Assembly: GCF_021484805.1 (NCBI RefSeq)
Contig: NZ_CP090557.1
Coordinates: 1,686,001-1,750,000 of the forward strand
Source of the DNA: Tellurirhabdus bombi
GTDB lineage: Bacteria; Bacteroidota; Bacteroidia; Cytophagales; Spirosomataceae
Direction of reading: 5' to 3'
DNA length: 64,000 bases
Position 1 is the stretch's first letter. Each line of letters begins with the position of its first letter. The translations under genes and the position numbers were made by a program. The notes under the pieces are model-generated. The model worked only from the letters and a program-made list of their open reading frames with translations, had not been told where the DNA came from and made no database searches. Shown here piece after piece: positions 32,855 through 41,622 of the stretch.

Positions 32855-34189
32855 ATGATTGTTATCATTGGAGCAGGAATTTCGGGGCTGATGTTGGCCT
32901 ACGAGTTGCAAAAACAAGGCATTCCATATCAATTGTTTGAGGCGGCCGGAGAACCGGGCGGGGTGATTCGGTCGCGGCGGGAGACAACCCCTGACGGAGC
33001 TTCTTATTTGCGGGAGCTGGGACCTAATTCGCTCCTGGTGGATCAAAACCTCCTGAACGATATTGATGCGCTTGGTTTGACACCTGATTTGCGATTTAGC
33101 AAGCCCGTTAGCAAATCCCGGTATATTTTCCGAAACGGAGCCTACCGGAAATTGCCTTCCGGCCCGTTATCGCTTTTGTTTGGACCTTCTTTTTTTAGCT
33201 GGGAAACGCTGAAAGCCATCTGGAAAGAACGCAATAACCGAACGGTGTCGCCGCCGGATGAGACGTTAAGTCAGTTTTTCCGGCGTCGCTTTTCGCAAGA
33301 AATTGTGGATTATGCCCTAACGCCTTTCGTAACGGGCATTTACGCAGGTGATCCATCCCGGCTTCTGGTGTCCGAGACGTTTCCAAGCCTGCTGAAGCAC
33401 GAGCGTGACTATGGGTCGGTGCTGCGGGGTTTCATGAAAACGGCGGGGGGAGAGCGAAAGCAAATGGTGAGTTTTAAGGAAGGAATGCAGATGTTGCCAA
33501 AAGCCATTGCTGACCAATTAACGGCTTTAAAACTTAATGATCCGGTTACTGGCTTGATCCGGACGGAAAATGGTTGGCTGGTTGATGCGAGCAGCGGCTC
33601 TTTTCAAGCTGATGCAGTGGTGCTCGCGGCGGATACCAGCGCGGCGGCAAAGCTACTGGAACTTACGTATCCGGGCGCAGCAGAAGCTTTTCGGCGGTTG
33701 GATTACCCACCAATGACAGCCGTGCATAGCGTTTACAAACGGGCGGATGTGGCGCATCCCCTCAATGGATTTGGTGGGTTGAACCCGAGAATAGAGAATC
33801 AATTCTGCGCCGGACACATCTGGAACAGCTCTATTTTTGATGACCGTTGCCCTGCCGATGAAGTACTGCTAACCACCTTTGTTGGCGGTCGGTTAGCAGC
33901 CGCTAATACAGAGTTGCTCGATGAAGCGATTTTGGAAAAGGTATTTGCCGAGCACAAGCAGGCATTCGGGATCAAGGCGCTAAAACCAGTTCACCAATGG
34001 CTGGCGCGGTGGGAGCGGGCCATTCCGCAGTATGATCTGGCTTATGCGGAAGCAAAGCGACACTTGCCAGCGCTCGAAGCAGACGGACTGTTTGTGTGCG
34101 CCAACTGGCACGGTGGAATCAGTTTGCCTGATAATATTCGAAAAGGCAAGGAGCTAGCGAAAAGGCTCGGCCAGTGGCAACTCGCCTGA
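32855..34189 (+). CDS. hemG: Protoporphyrinogen oxidase, HemY type
   Basis: A 444-residue FAD enzyme that oxidises protoporphyrinogen IX (or coproporphyrinogen III) in haem synthesis. The FAD-binding motif is IVIIGAGISGLMLAYEL, followed by GEPGGVIRSRR. LRELGPNSLL and YALTPFVTGIYAGDPSRL are characteristic of the HemY-type family, and the C-terminus has NWHGGISLPDNIRKGKELA. Genes of this type are labelled hemG or hemY depending on the scheme. No other haem genes are nearby. Confidence 0.93.
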   Translation: MIVIIGAGISGLMLAYELQKQGIPYQLFEAAGEPGGVIRSRRETTPDGASYLRELGPNSLLVDQNLLNDIDALGLTPDLRFSKPVSKSRYIFRNGAYRKLPSGPLSLLFGPSFFSWETLKAIWKERNNRTVSPPDETLSQFFRRRFSQEIVDYALTPFVTGIYAGDPSRLLVSETFPSLLKHERDYGSVLRGFMKTAGGERKQMVSFKEGMQMLPKAIADQLTALKLNDPVTGLIRTENGWLVDASSGSFQADAVVLAADTSAAAKLLELTYPGAAEAFRRLDYPPMTAVHSVYKRADVAHPLNGFGGLNPRIENQFCAGHIWNSSIFDDRCPADEVLLTTFVGGRLAAANTELLDEAILEKVFAEHKQAFGIKALKPVHQWLARWERAIPQYDLAYAEAKRHLPALEADGLFVCANWHGGISLPDNIRKGKELAKRLGQWQLA

Positions 34190-34294
34190 TGGGTTTTAAC
34201 AACTTTTAACCTTAGTCTTCGCTGATTTGTGCACTAAAATGGCAGAAAATAGTGTTATTTGCTTAATTAGTTTAAGTATAGCCGAGGTACGACT

Positions 34295-35077
34295 ATGAAG
34301 GATTGCTTAGTGGTCATACCGACCTACAATGAAATCGAAAACATCGAAGCGATTATTCGCAACGTGTTTGAGCTGCCGGTGCCGTTTGATGTCCTGATTG
34401 TGGATGATGGGTCGCCCGACGGAACAGCCGTGCGTGTAAAAAATCTGCAACGGGAATTTAGCGGTCGTTTGCACTTAATGGAGCGACGCGGAAAACTAGG
34501 ACTTGGTACTGCCTACATCGATGGTTTTCGCTGGGCTTTGGCCCAGGATTACCAGCACCTGTTCGAGATGGATGCCGACTTTTCGCACAATCCAAACGAT
34601 CTGGTTCGGCTTTACGAAGCGTGTTCGGAACAAGGACATGATGCGGCTGTTGGATCGCGGTATATCAAAGGAGTCAATGTGGTGAACTGGCCAATGGGAC
34701 GCGTTCTGATGTCTTATTTTGCAGGGCATTACGTACGGTTTATTACGGGCCTGCCCATTATGGATCCGACCGCCGGATTTATCTGTTACAAACGCAAGGT
34801 GCTGGAAACCATCCTAACAAACAACATCCGGTTTGTAGGCTACGCCTTTCAAATCGAGATGAAATTTTTAGCCTGGAAATATGGCTTTCGAATCACGGAA
34901 GTTCCCATTATCTTCACGGATCGAACGAAGGGAGAATCAAAAATGTCGAGCAAGATTTTCAAGGAAGCGGTCTTTGGTGTCTTGCAAATGAAAATCGGCA
35001 GCTACTTCAAGCATTATATCCCGCCTCAGAAAAAGCCAAAACAGCTTGAGGAGAAAGTGGCTACTGAGGTAGTGTAA
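34295..35077 (+). CDS. Polyprenol monophosphomannose synthase (GT2)
   Basis: A 260-residue GT-A glycosyltransferase of the DPM1 type, without membrane helices. Motifs are VVIPTYNEIENIE, LIVDDGSPDGTA, RRGKLGLGTAYIDGF, the metal-binding EMDADFSHNP, and GSRYIKGVNVVNWPMGR. The C-terminus has VPIIFTDRTKGESKMS. It transfers mannose or a related sugar from a nucleotide sugar to a polyprenyl phosphate at the inner face of the cytoplasmic membrane. In this phylum the product feeds cell-surface glycans or protein glycosylation; the exact sugar is not visible. The large palindrome lies 65 bp downstream. Confidence 0.93.
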   Translation: MKDCLVVIPTYNEIENIEAIIRNVFELPVPFDVLIVDDGSPDGTAVRVKNLQREFSGRLHLMERRGKLGLGTAYIDGFRWALAQDYQHLFEMDADFSHNPNDLVRLYEACSEQGHDAAVGSRYIKGVNVVNWPMGRVLMSYFAGHYVRFITGLPIMDPTAGFICYKRKVLETILTNNIRFVGYAFQIEMKFLAWKYGFRITEVPIIFTDRTKGESKMSSKIFKEAVFGVLQMKIGSYFKHYIPPQKKPKQLEEKVATEVV

Positions 35078-35141
35078 CGAATAAGTTGCTTAATTGTTAC
35101 CAAAAATATATTAAAAACGACTTATCTTATTTTACGAAACA

Positions 35142-35205
35142 AAACGTGCATAAGTCGGGAGTTATCCACAATTAATTGTGGATAACTCCCGACTTATGCA
35201 CGTTT
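35142..35205. repeat. Perfect 64-bp palindrome with two inverted DnaA boxes
   Basis: Two 32-nt arms (35142-35173 and 35174-35205) are exact reverse complements with no spacer. At the centre, TTATCCACA (35162-35170) and its complement TGTGGATAA (35177-35185) are exact matches to the E. coli DnaA box. The following bases contain no T-run, so a simple terminator is unlikely. It lies in the 210-bp gap between the mannosyltransferase and bioF genes, which is otherwise AT-rich. Confidence 0.97.
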
Positions 35206-35254
35206 ATAGAGGTTCCATTCCAAAAGACTTTCTTTATCATTTCCCTAACCTTGC

Positions 35255-35262
35255 TATTTTTG
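35255..35262 (+). promoter_or_regulatory. Putative -7 element of the bio operon
   Basis: TATTTTTG fits the TAnnTTTG consensus and lies 25 nt before the bioF start codon. No good -33 TTG is found at the expected distance; the palindrome ends 49 nt upstream. Confidence 0.4.
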
Positions 35263-35287
35263 TTATCTAATTTTCTTTAAGAACAAG

Positions 35288-36418
35288 TTGGAAAAAGCTA
35301 AAAGAGCACTGCATCAACTACTCGAAAATCGCCAGGCGGCGGGGCTGCTTAGAAAGCTCAAACAACCCACGGGACTGGTTGACTTCTGCTCGAATGATTA
35401 TCTGGGTTTTGCCCAATCGGCAGAATTAAGGACATTAGTTGAGCAAGCCGGACAACAAGAGCCAAACTTAACTAACGGCTCCACAGGCTCACGCTTGCTG
35501 GCGGGGAATTATGCATTGACTGAGGCTGTAGAGGCGGAGATTGCAGCGTTTCACGGAGCTGAAGCGGCGTTGATTTTTAATTCAGGTTATGACGCTAACG
35601 TAGGACTATTAGCCAGTGTTCCCCAACGCGGTGACACCCTGTTGACCGATGAGCTGATTCACGCCAGCATGATTGATGGAGCGCGGCTTTCCCTCGCCAA
35701 TCGGTATAAATTCCGGCATAATGACCTGTCTGATCTGGAAGCCAAGTTGCAAAAGGCCACCGGAACAGTGTATGTAGCCGTTGAATCGGTCTATTCGATG
35801 GATGGCGATCTGGCTCCCTTACCGGAGATTTGTGCTCTTTGCGTGCGTTATGGTGCCGCCCTCATTGTCGATGAGGCACATGCGACGGGTATTTTTGGCC
35901 CGAAAGGAGAGGGCCTGGTAACGCTTTTGGGGCTGGAAAAGCAGGTGTTCGCACGGGTACATACGTTTGGAAAAGGTTTGGGGGTACATGGAGCTGCTGT
36001 TGTTGGGTCCAGAGTGCTACACGACTATCTGATAAATTTTGCCCGATCTTTTGTGTATACCACGGCCTTGCCTCCTCATAGTTTGCTGGCCATTCGCTGC
36101 GCTTATGCTTATTTGCAAACGCAATCCACTACGATTGAGCAGTTGCACCAGCTAAGAAGGCTGTTTCAGGAACAGGCATTGTTGCATTCACCTGACAAAG
36201 AATGGTTATTAACCGAAAGTGCCATCCAGGGATTAATCCTACCAGGCAATGACGCCTGTCGGACGGTGGCCCTCCAAATTCAACAGGCAGGTTTCGATGT
36301 ACGGCCCATTTTGAGTCCAACCGTACCAGCCGGACGCGAGCGGCTCCGGATCTGCCTGCATTCGTTTAATACAGAAGCCCAAATCCTGGCGCTTCTGCAA
36401 GCCGTGAATCAAGTATAG
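35288..36418 (+). CDS. bioF: 8-amino-7-oxononanoate synthase
   Basis: A 376-residue PLP enzyme that condenses pimeloyl-ACP (or CoA) with alanine, the first committed step of biotin ring assembly. It starts at TTG 35288. Family features: DFCSNDYLGFA, NGSTGSRLLAGN, IVDEAHATG with the PLP-binding Asp and His near 195 and 198, and the Schiff-base Lys at about 229 in HTFGKGLGVHGA. Closely related alpha-oxoamine synthases exist, but the bioD and bioA neighbours decide the assignment. bioD starts 1 bp after its stop. Confidence 0.96.
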   Translation: MEKAKRALHQLLENRQAAGLLRKLKQPTGLVDFCSNDYLGFAQSAELRTLVEQAGQQEPNLTNGSTGSRLLAGNYALTEAVEAEIAAFHGAEAALIFNSGYDANVGLLASVPQRGDTLLTDELIHASMIDGARLSLANRYKFRHNDLSDLEAKLQKATGTVYVAVESVYSMDGDLAPLPEICALCVRYGAALIVDEAHATGIFGPKGEGLVTLLGLEKQVFARVHTFGKGLGVHGAAVVGSRVLHDYLINFARSFVYTTALPPHSLLAIRCAYAYLQTQSTTIEQLHQLRRLFQEQALLHSPDKEWLLTESAIQGLILPGNDACRTVALQIQQAGFDVRPILSPTVPAGRERLRICLHSFNTEAQILALLQAVNQV

Positions 36419-36419
36419 C

Positions 36420-37058
36420 ATGAAAAAACAGCAATTTGTCGTTGCGGGTATTAGTACAGAAATCGGGAAAACGGTGACTTCTGCGATACTCGTCGAAGCG
36501 CTTCGGGCCGATTATTGGAAGCCGATCCAGTCGGGAGCGGTTACCGACTCCGATAAGGCAACCGTTCGGAATTTGATCTCCAATGCTGCCTCGCAGTTTC
36601 ACCCGGAAGCGTATTTACTGACCGAGCCGCTTTCTCCCCACGCCGCTGCGGCAATCGATGGGGTAGAAATTTCGCTGGATCAGCTAAATGTTCCCGCTAC
36701 GGAAAACCATCTTGTGATCGAACTGGCAGGGGGCTTGATGGTACCACTCAATAATAGGGACCTGAATATTGATTTGGTACAACGTTGGGGTCTGCCGGTG
36801 GTGCTGGTATCAAAGAACTATCTTGGTAGCATTAATCACACCCTCTTGTCCATCGAAGCCCTGAAGAGTCGGAATATTCCAACGCTGGGAATTATTTTTA
36901 ACGGAGAATCGGTTCCGGCTACCGAAGACTTTATTTTAAACTACTCTGGTTTGCCCTGTCTGGGGCGCGTTGGCTGGGAAGAACGGCTGACCAAAGAAGT
37001 AATAAGCCGTTATACAGACGAAATTAAAATTCCTTATGACTTTACAGGAACGCGATAA
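36420..37058 (+). CDS. bioD: Dethiobiotin synthetase
   Basis: A 212-residue ATP-dependent carboligase that closes the ureido ring of dethiobiotin from 7,8-diaminononanoate and CO2. The P-loop reads GISTEIGKT, where most BioD have GTDTxVGKT. YWKPIQSGAV then supplies the catalytic Lys, and IELAGGLMVPLN is the third motif. It is tightly packed between bioF (1 bp) and bioA (overlap of 23 bp). The altered P-loop start is typical of some Bacteroidota BioD proteins rather than a defect, as GKT is intact. Confidence 0.95.
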   Translation: MKKQQFVVAGISTEIGKTVTSAILVEALRADYWKPIQSGAVTDSDKATVRNLISNAASQFHPEAYLLTEPLSPHAAAAIDGVEISLDQLNVPATENHLVIELAGGLMVPLNNRDLNIDLVQRWGLPVVLVSKNYLGSINHTLLSIEALKSRNIPTLGIIFNGESVPATEDFILNYSGLPCLGRVGWEERLTKEVISRYTDEIKIPYDFTGTR

Positions 37059-38319
37059 AAAGGTAATCTGGCACCCGTTCACCCAAATGAAAACGGCCCT
37101 GCCGCCAATTCCTATAGTGCGTGGCGAGGGGACGATGCTTTACACGGAAGACGGCCGGACATTTATTGACGCTATCTCGTCGTGGTGGGTGAACCTGCAC
37201 GGACACGCGCACCCCTACATTGCGGAGAAAGTAGCGGCGCAGTTAACTACGCTGGAACACGTCATTTTCGCAGACTTTACGCATAATCCCGCCGTTGAGC
37301 TGGCCGAACGCTTGCTGCCCCTTTTGCCTGCCAATCAGGCGAAGGTTTTTTATTCGGATAATGGCTCTACGGCGGTTGAAGTGGCTTTGAAAATGGCCTT
37401 TCAGTATTGGCATAACATCGGAAAACCACGTACCAAAGTCATTGCACTGGAAGATGCTTACCACGGCGATACGTTTGGAGCAATGGCGGTTGGGGGGCGT
37501 AGTGCCTTCACGGCTCCTTTTGTGCCTTTTCTATTTGACGTAGAATACATTCCCGCGCCAATTCCTGGCCGTGAAGAAGAAGTACTGGCGCGGTTTGAAA
37601 GCCTGTTGGACGAAAACGTGGCCGCTTTTATTTTTGAGCCACTGGTGCAGGGAGCGGGCGGTATGGTGATGTATGAGCCGGAAATATTGACCAAGTTGAT
37701 CCAGGCGGCGCAAAAAAAAGGAGTACTTGCCATTGCCGATGAGGTAATGGTTGGGTTTGGCCGTACCGGAAAATTATTCGCTTCGCATTATCTGACCGAC
37801 GTGAAGCCTGATTTGATGTGCCTGTCTAAAGGCTTGACGGGTGGCACGATGGCCTTGGGCGTAACGACCTGCTCAGAACAGATCTACGAGGCTTTTTTGT
37901 CGGCGGATAAACACAAAACCTTGTTTCACGGGCACTCCTTTACGGCCAATCCGTTGGCTTGTACGGCGGCCCTGGCCAGTCTCGACCTAACCTTATCGGA
38001 AGCGACCAAAACCGCAATTCAATGGCTTGCCGACCGGCACCAGACTTTTGCGAAGCAGCTTGTGCAGCATCCGGTCGTGCGCCATGTTCGCCAACGCGGC
38101 ACCATTCTGGCCTTCGATCTGCATCTGGGTGGTGAAACGTCTTACTTCAACAACATTCGGGATGTCGCCTATGCGTTTCTGCTGGAACGCGGTGTGCTGA
38201 TGCGCCCCTTGGGAAATGTCTTGTATCTGTTGCCGCCTTACTGCATTACAGAAGAACAGCTAACTTTTGTATACCAGCAGATTGAGGCGTTGCTGGATAC
38301 GTTGGCTAAAGAGGTTTGA
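37036..38319 (+). CDS. bioA: Adenosylmethionine-8-amino-7-oxononanoate aminotransferase
   Basis: A 427-residue class III aminotransferase that uses SAM as amino donor to convert 8-amino-7-oxononanoate to 7,8-diaminononanoate. Typical BioA stretches are VIWHPFTQMK, AISSWWVNLHGHAHP, AYHGDTFGAM, ADEVMVGFGRTGK and the PLP Lys at about 265 in CLSKGLTGG. It starts inside bioD (23-bp overlap). The operon order is thus F-D-A; bioB, bioC and bioH are not in the window. A terminator follows. Confidence 0.97.
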   Translation: MTLQERDKKVIWHPFTQMKTALPPIPIVRGEGTMLYTEDGRTFIDAISSWWVNLHGHAHPYIAEKVAAQLTTLEHVIFADFTHNPAVELAERLLPLLPANQAKVFYSDNGSTAVEVALKMAFQYWHNIGKPRTKVIALEDAYHGDTFGAMAVGGRSAFTAPFVPFLFDVEYIPAPIPGREEEVLARFESLLDENVAAFIFEPLVQGAGGMVMYEPEILTKLIQAAQKKGVLAIADEVMVGFGRTGKLFASHYLTDVKPDLMCLSKGLTGGTMALGVTTCSEQIYEAFLSADKHKTLFHGHSFTANPLACTAALASLDLTLSEATKTAIQWLADRHQTFAKQLVQHPVVRHVRQRGTILAFDLHLGGETSYFNNIRDVAYAFLLERGVLMRPLGNVLYLLPPYCITEEQLTFVYQQIEALLDTLAKEV

Positions 38320-38325
38320 AACGAA

Positions 38326-38358
38326 GCGGGGCGCAACTACTTACGCCCCGTTTCTCTA
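38326..38358. terminator. Terminator between bioA and the Dabb gene
   Basis: A 7-bp GC stem (38327-38333 with 38344-38350) and a 10-nt loop are followed by TTTCTCTATT. It lies between convergent genes and serves bioA best. Confidence 0.75.
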
Positions 38359-38658
38359 TTACTCGACCGCATCATATACCTGCACGCGTTGCCAGTAACG
38401 GGCGCAGTTTTCTACGAATTTTAGATGCGTTGGATGTTCCTGATAGACATCGTGAGCCGCTTTGTCGGTAAAGATCAACGTCAGCGACCAGTCATACGTG
38501 TGGTCAATGACAGGCCGACGGGTATCGGCGGGCGCCCCTACATAAGTTGCGCTGGCAACATCAATGCTTTTAAGGGTTTCCAGGCCATCGCGCAGGGCTT
38601 GCCGATCTTCGCTGTTATCAGGATGGTTAAGCCAAAAGAAAACTGTGTGAACAAACAT
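38359..38658 (-). CDS. Dabb (stress-responsive A/B barrel) family protein
   Basis: A 99-residue ferredoxin-like alpha/beta barrel protein. It begins MFVHTVFFWLN, the family start with conserved His, and has a typical YDWSLTLIFTDKAAHDVYQEHP then HLKFVENC. Members act as small dimeric barrels; a few are enzymes, most have no known role. Convergent with bioA. Confidence 0.88.
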   Translation of the reverse strand: MFVHTVFFWLNHPDNSEDRQALRDGLETLKSIDVASATYVGAPADTRRPVIDHTYDWSLTLIFTDKAAHDVYQEHPTHLKFVENCARYWQRVQVYDAVE

Positions 38659-38762
38659 GATTCTAAAAGAGCAAACGTGATAAAAGGTTCAGAACGGCAA
38701 AGTAACAAAATCTGCATCGACTACCTATTTTGACGCTCACTCGTGCCGAAGTTCCGTGTTTA

Positions 38763-39485
38763 TCAAAGCGAATGTTTATCAAGCTGCTTTACCAATACAT
38801 CAAAATCTTTCGGATACGGCGCTTCAAACTGGGTTTCTTCCCCATTGAGCAGCGCAAACGTCAGCGAGTGGGCGTGGAGTGCCACGCGCTGAATCAGCGG
38901 TTGTTCTTCGGTTCCTTGCTTGAGGTTAAATTTGCGCTTGATCTCCGACAGAAAAATGGGTTTGCCGCCGTAGGTTGGATCCTGAACGATGGGCGCTTTT
39001 AAACACATCAGGTGAACCCGAATCTGGTGCATTCGCCCCGTGATGGGCATGCATTCAACGAGGGTATGCGAACGATAGGCCCGCAGTGTGTTAAAGATCG
39101 TTTCGGCTACTTTTCCTTTCTGGCGATCGATGCGTACCGCCGTGCCATCCTTAAGAGGCGCAATTGGCAGATAAACCGAAATCCCTTCGAAATCGTGAAC
39201 GCCATCAACAACGGCATGGTAACGCTTGGTAACATCCCGGTGTTCAAACTGCATAGCCAGGTGTCGATACGCTTCCGGATTTTTGGCAATGGCTAAAATA
39301 CCCGAGGTTTCTTTGTCCAATCGGTGGCAAAGCTGCGCGTCGTTGTGGTACGCTTTGGCCAGCCGCAGAATGCTAAGCGGTCTGTCGGCACTGCGTTCGT
39401 CGAGCGAAGCAATGTGCGGGGGCTTGTTAATCAGTATATAATCCTCGTTCTCAAAAACGATGAGGTCTTCAAATTGCAGTTTCAT
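38763..39485 (-). CDS. RluA family RNA pseudouridine synthase
   Basis: A 240-residue pseudouridine synthase. The catalytic motif is CHRLDKETSGILAIAKN with the Asp near residue 61; DYILINKPPHIAS precedes it and VECMPITGRMHQIRVHL follows. There is no S4 domain at the N-terminus, so it belongs to the short RluA-type group. Whether it modifies rRNA or tRNA cannot be told from sequence. It lies 76 bp downstream of the histidine kinase gene on the same strand. Confidence 0.93.
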   Translation of the reverse strand: MKLQFEDLIVFENEDYILINKPPHIASLDERSADRPLSILRLAKAYHNDAQLCHRLDKETSGILAIAKNPEAYRHLAMQFEHRDVTKRYHAVVDGVHDFEGISVYLPIAPLKDGTAVRIDRQKGKVAETIFNTLRAYRSHTLVECMPITGRMHQIRVHLMCLKAPIVQDPTYGGKPIFLSEIKRKFNLKQGTEEQPLIQRVALHAHSLTFALLNGEETQFEAPYPKDFDVLVKQLDKHSL

Positions 39486-39561
39486 AGTACAAAGTTCGTA
39501 AGAATTAACCTTAGCCCCAACCCCTAAAGTTCCTGCAAAAGATGGCTTTTATGGAAGAATA

Positions 39562-40596
39562 CTACTCCGACTTTTCCAGTTTGAAACTAAACGTCGTTCC
39601 TTTTTCCAATTTGCTCATGACCGTGATCTTGGTCTTGTGGGCATTCAGGATGTGTTTGACGATGGCGAGTCCCAGGCCGGTGCCACCGCGTTCTTTCGAA
39701 CGGCTTTTGTCTACGCGGTAAAAACGCTCAAAAATGCGGCTGAGGTGTTCGGGCGGAATGCCGGGGCCATTGTCGCGAATAGACACGTGAATGTGCTTTC
39801 TATCTTCTTCCAGCGTAACCAGCACTTTGCCGTTATCGTTGCCATATTTGATGGCGTTTTCCACCAGATTTGTCATTACCTGCGTGATGCGCTGGGTATC
39901 GACTTTGACCCAAACCGGTCCTGGAACATCGGTTTTCAGCTTGAGGGTTGTATTCCGGTTCTGGGCAGTTTTTTCCAATTGCTCAAAAACTTCCTGGGTA
40001 ATGTGGCTCAAATCAGCTTGCTCGAAATGCATTCTGATTTCGCCGGTTTCCATCTGAGAAAGAGCAACCAGATCTTTCACCAGCGCATCCAAACCATCCA
40101 GGCTTTTGGCGGCTTTGGCCAGAAATTTATCCCGTACAAATTCGTCGTCGATTGCGCCGTCGATGAGCGTATGAATGAAGCCCTGCGCGGCGAAAACGGG
40201 CGTTTTCAGCTCGTGGGAAACATCGGCCAGAAATTCGCGCCGAAATTGTTCCAGCTTTTTCAATTCCTCAATTTCCTGCTGCTTTTTGGCGACGTAAACA
40301 AAAATTTCGTCGTTCAGCTTTTTGAATGGATTGTTGCTCTTGATGAGGTTCTTGCGGGAAACCGAAAAATCCCGCATCCGCAGTTTGTGAATCGTTTTGT
40401 ACATCTTGTTCACTTCGCGGTAGACCAGAAGCTCAATGGCGAAAAGAATCAGAAAAAACGAGACCACCAGCGAAGACGCCGCCGCTACAAACAGCATGTT
40501 TTTCGTAACGCCTTCCACAAACGTCAGAAAGGCAACCGTACTGACGGCAATCAGGAAAGCGAGTAAAAAGGCAATGAAACGGGGACTGAGCGACAT
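39562..40596 (-). CDS. PhoR-like sensor histidine kinase
   Basis: A 344-residue membrane kinase. Two helices at about residues 7-27 and 34-59 have only a very short periplasmic loop between them, so it may sense within the membrane or through a partner. A HAMP-like linker is not clear; a charged coiled segment (KKQQEIEELKKLEQFRREF) leads to the H-box DVSHELKTP, phosphoacceptor His near 128. The ATPase domain has NLVENAIKYGN, DNGPGIP, FERFYRVDKSR and GTGLGLAIVK. It lies downstream of the response regulator, 158 bp away with a hairpin between. Confidence 0.94.
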   Translation of the reverse strand: MSLSPRFIAFLLAFLIAVSTVAFLTFVEGVTKNMLFVAAASSLVVSFFLILFAIELLVYREVNKMYKTIHKLRMRDFSVSRKNLIKSNNPFKKLNDEIFVYVAKKQQEIEELKKLEQFRREFLADVSHELKTPVFAAQGFIHTLIDGAIDDEFVRDKFLAKAAKSLDGLDALVKDLVALSQMETGEIRMHFEQADLSHITQEVFEQLEKTAQNRNTTLKLKTDVPGPVWVKVDTQRITQVMTNLVENAIKYGNDNGKVLVTLEEDRKHIHVSIRDNGPGIPPEHLSRIFERFYRVDKSRSKERGGTGLGLAIVKHILNAHKTKITVMSKLEKGTTFSFKLEKSE

Positions 40597-40700
40597 GCAA
40601 CAAAATTACGCAGAAAAGAAAGAGAAGTTGCCGGTAAACTTCCAATGGATCCAGTTGGCGTGGACCCTACTACGCGGCTTACAACGAAGAACTAGAGTTA

Positions 40701-40738
40701 TTTCCAGCGGGCGAAGCATGCGCCTCGCTCGCTGGAAA
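40701..40738. other. Intergenic hairpin between response regulator and kinase genes
   Basis: A 9-bp outer stem (40701-40709 with 40730-40738) and a 4-bp inner GGCG/CGCC stem. No T-run follows on the minus strand, so it may be an RNA-processing or attenuation element rather than a terminator. Role unknown. Confidence 0.5.
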
Positions 40739-40754
40739 CGATTACTTCGCCTTT

Positions 40755-41462
40755 TTATTCGGGCTGGTCGGTGAACATATACCCAACGCCTTTCAGGGTT
40801 CGGATATACGTTTCGCCAATTTTTTCGCGGAGCTTCCGGATGTGAACGTCAACGGTACGCTCCAGAACGTAAATATCAGCACCCCAGATTTTTTGTAACA
40901 GCTCTTCCCGGTTAAAAACCTTGTTAGGAGACTGCGCGAGGAAGAATAAGAGCTCAAATTCTTTTTTCGGCAACACAACTGATTTCTCGCCCTGCGTCAC
41001 GGTATAATTTTTCCGGCTAATCACCAGGTCGGCTACCTGAACCTGATCGCCCGTATCAGCCTTCTGCGCTTCCCGCCGGAAAAGGGCGTTGATGCGGCTC
41101 ATCAGCGCGCGCGGCTTGATGGGTTTGGTGATGTAGTCATCAGCACCTACTTCAAAAGCAGCCACTTCAGAATATTCTTCCGAACGGGCCGTCAGGAAAA
41201 GAATATACGTTTGGCGGAGTTCGGGTATTTCGCGCAGTTGTCTGCCGGCTTCGATGCCATCCATATGGGGCATCATGATGTCTAATAAAACAAGTTCGGG
41301 AGAAAAGTTGCGGGCTGTCTCTACCGCTTTTCGTCCATCGGGAGCGGTGCGGACATCGTAACCTTCTTTTTCGAGGTTGTACTGGAGCAATTCGACGATA
41401 TCCGGGTCGTCATCGACAACCAGTATACGATGCAGTTGTTGCGAAGCTTTGGCTGCGCTCAT
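40755..41462 (-). CDS. OmpR/PhoB-family response regulator
   Basis: A 235-residue regulator from the ATG at 41462 (MSAAKASQQLHR). The receiver domain has HRILVVDDDPD with the acidic pair, phosphoacceptor Asp in LVLLDIMMP, and ITKPIKPRALM with the conserved Lys. The DNA-binding winged helix follows, with LPKKEFELLFFLAQ, VFNREELLQKIWG and RTVDVHIRKLREK. This is the PhoB-type pattern and pairs with the PhoR-like kinase downstream. A frame extension to a TTG at 41513 is unlikely. The genes regulated are not indicated by neighbours. Confidence 0.95.
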   Translation of the reverse strand: MSAAKASQQLHRILVVDDDPDIVELLQYNLEKEGYDVRTAPDGRKAVETARNFSPELVLLDIMMPHMDGIEAGRQLREIPELRQTYILFLTARSEEYSEVAAFEVGADDYITKPIKPRALMSRINALFRREAQKADTGDQVQVADLVISRKNYTVTQGEKSVVLPKKEFELLFFLAQSPNKVFNREELLQKIWGADIYVLERTVDVHIRKLREKIGETYIRTLKGVGYMFTDQPE

Positions 41463-41622
41463 TGGTTTGCTTGTTGGTAAAATAGAATTCGAAGGTACGC
41501 TGTGTATCAGCAATTTTATGAAGACAATATAAGTCTTAACAAAAACTTAATAAAGGCGCTGAGTAAGAAAATATTATCCTCACTCCGAAGCACATGCGGC
41601 TGATAACTATTTGAACTCAGTG

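Noticed and set aside
35142-35205. The palindrome as a simple transcription terminator of the mannosyltransferase gene
   Set aside because: The arms are far longer than needed, the loop is absent, and no T-run follows on either side. I keep it as an unexplained palindrome.
35078-35287. This gap as a complete chromosomal origin
   Set aside because: Only two exact DnaA boxes are visible and no repeated AT-rich unwinding units; dnaA and dnaN are not in the window. An origin remains possible but is not shown.
39637-40566. A 309-codon open frame on the plus strand
   Set aside because: It is antisense to the histidine kinase gene and shows no domain or start context of its own.
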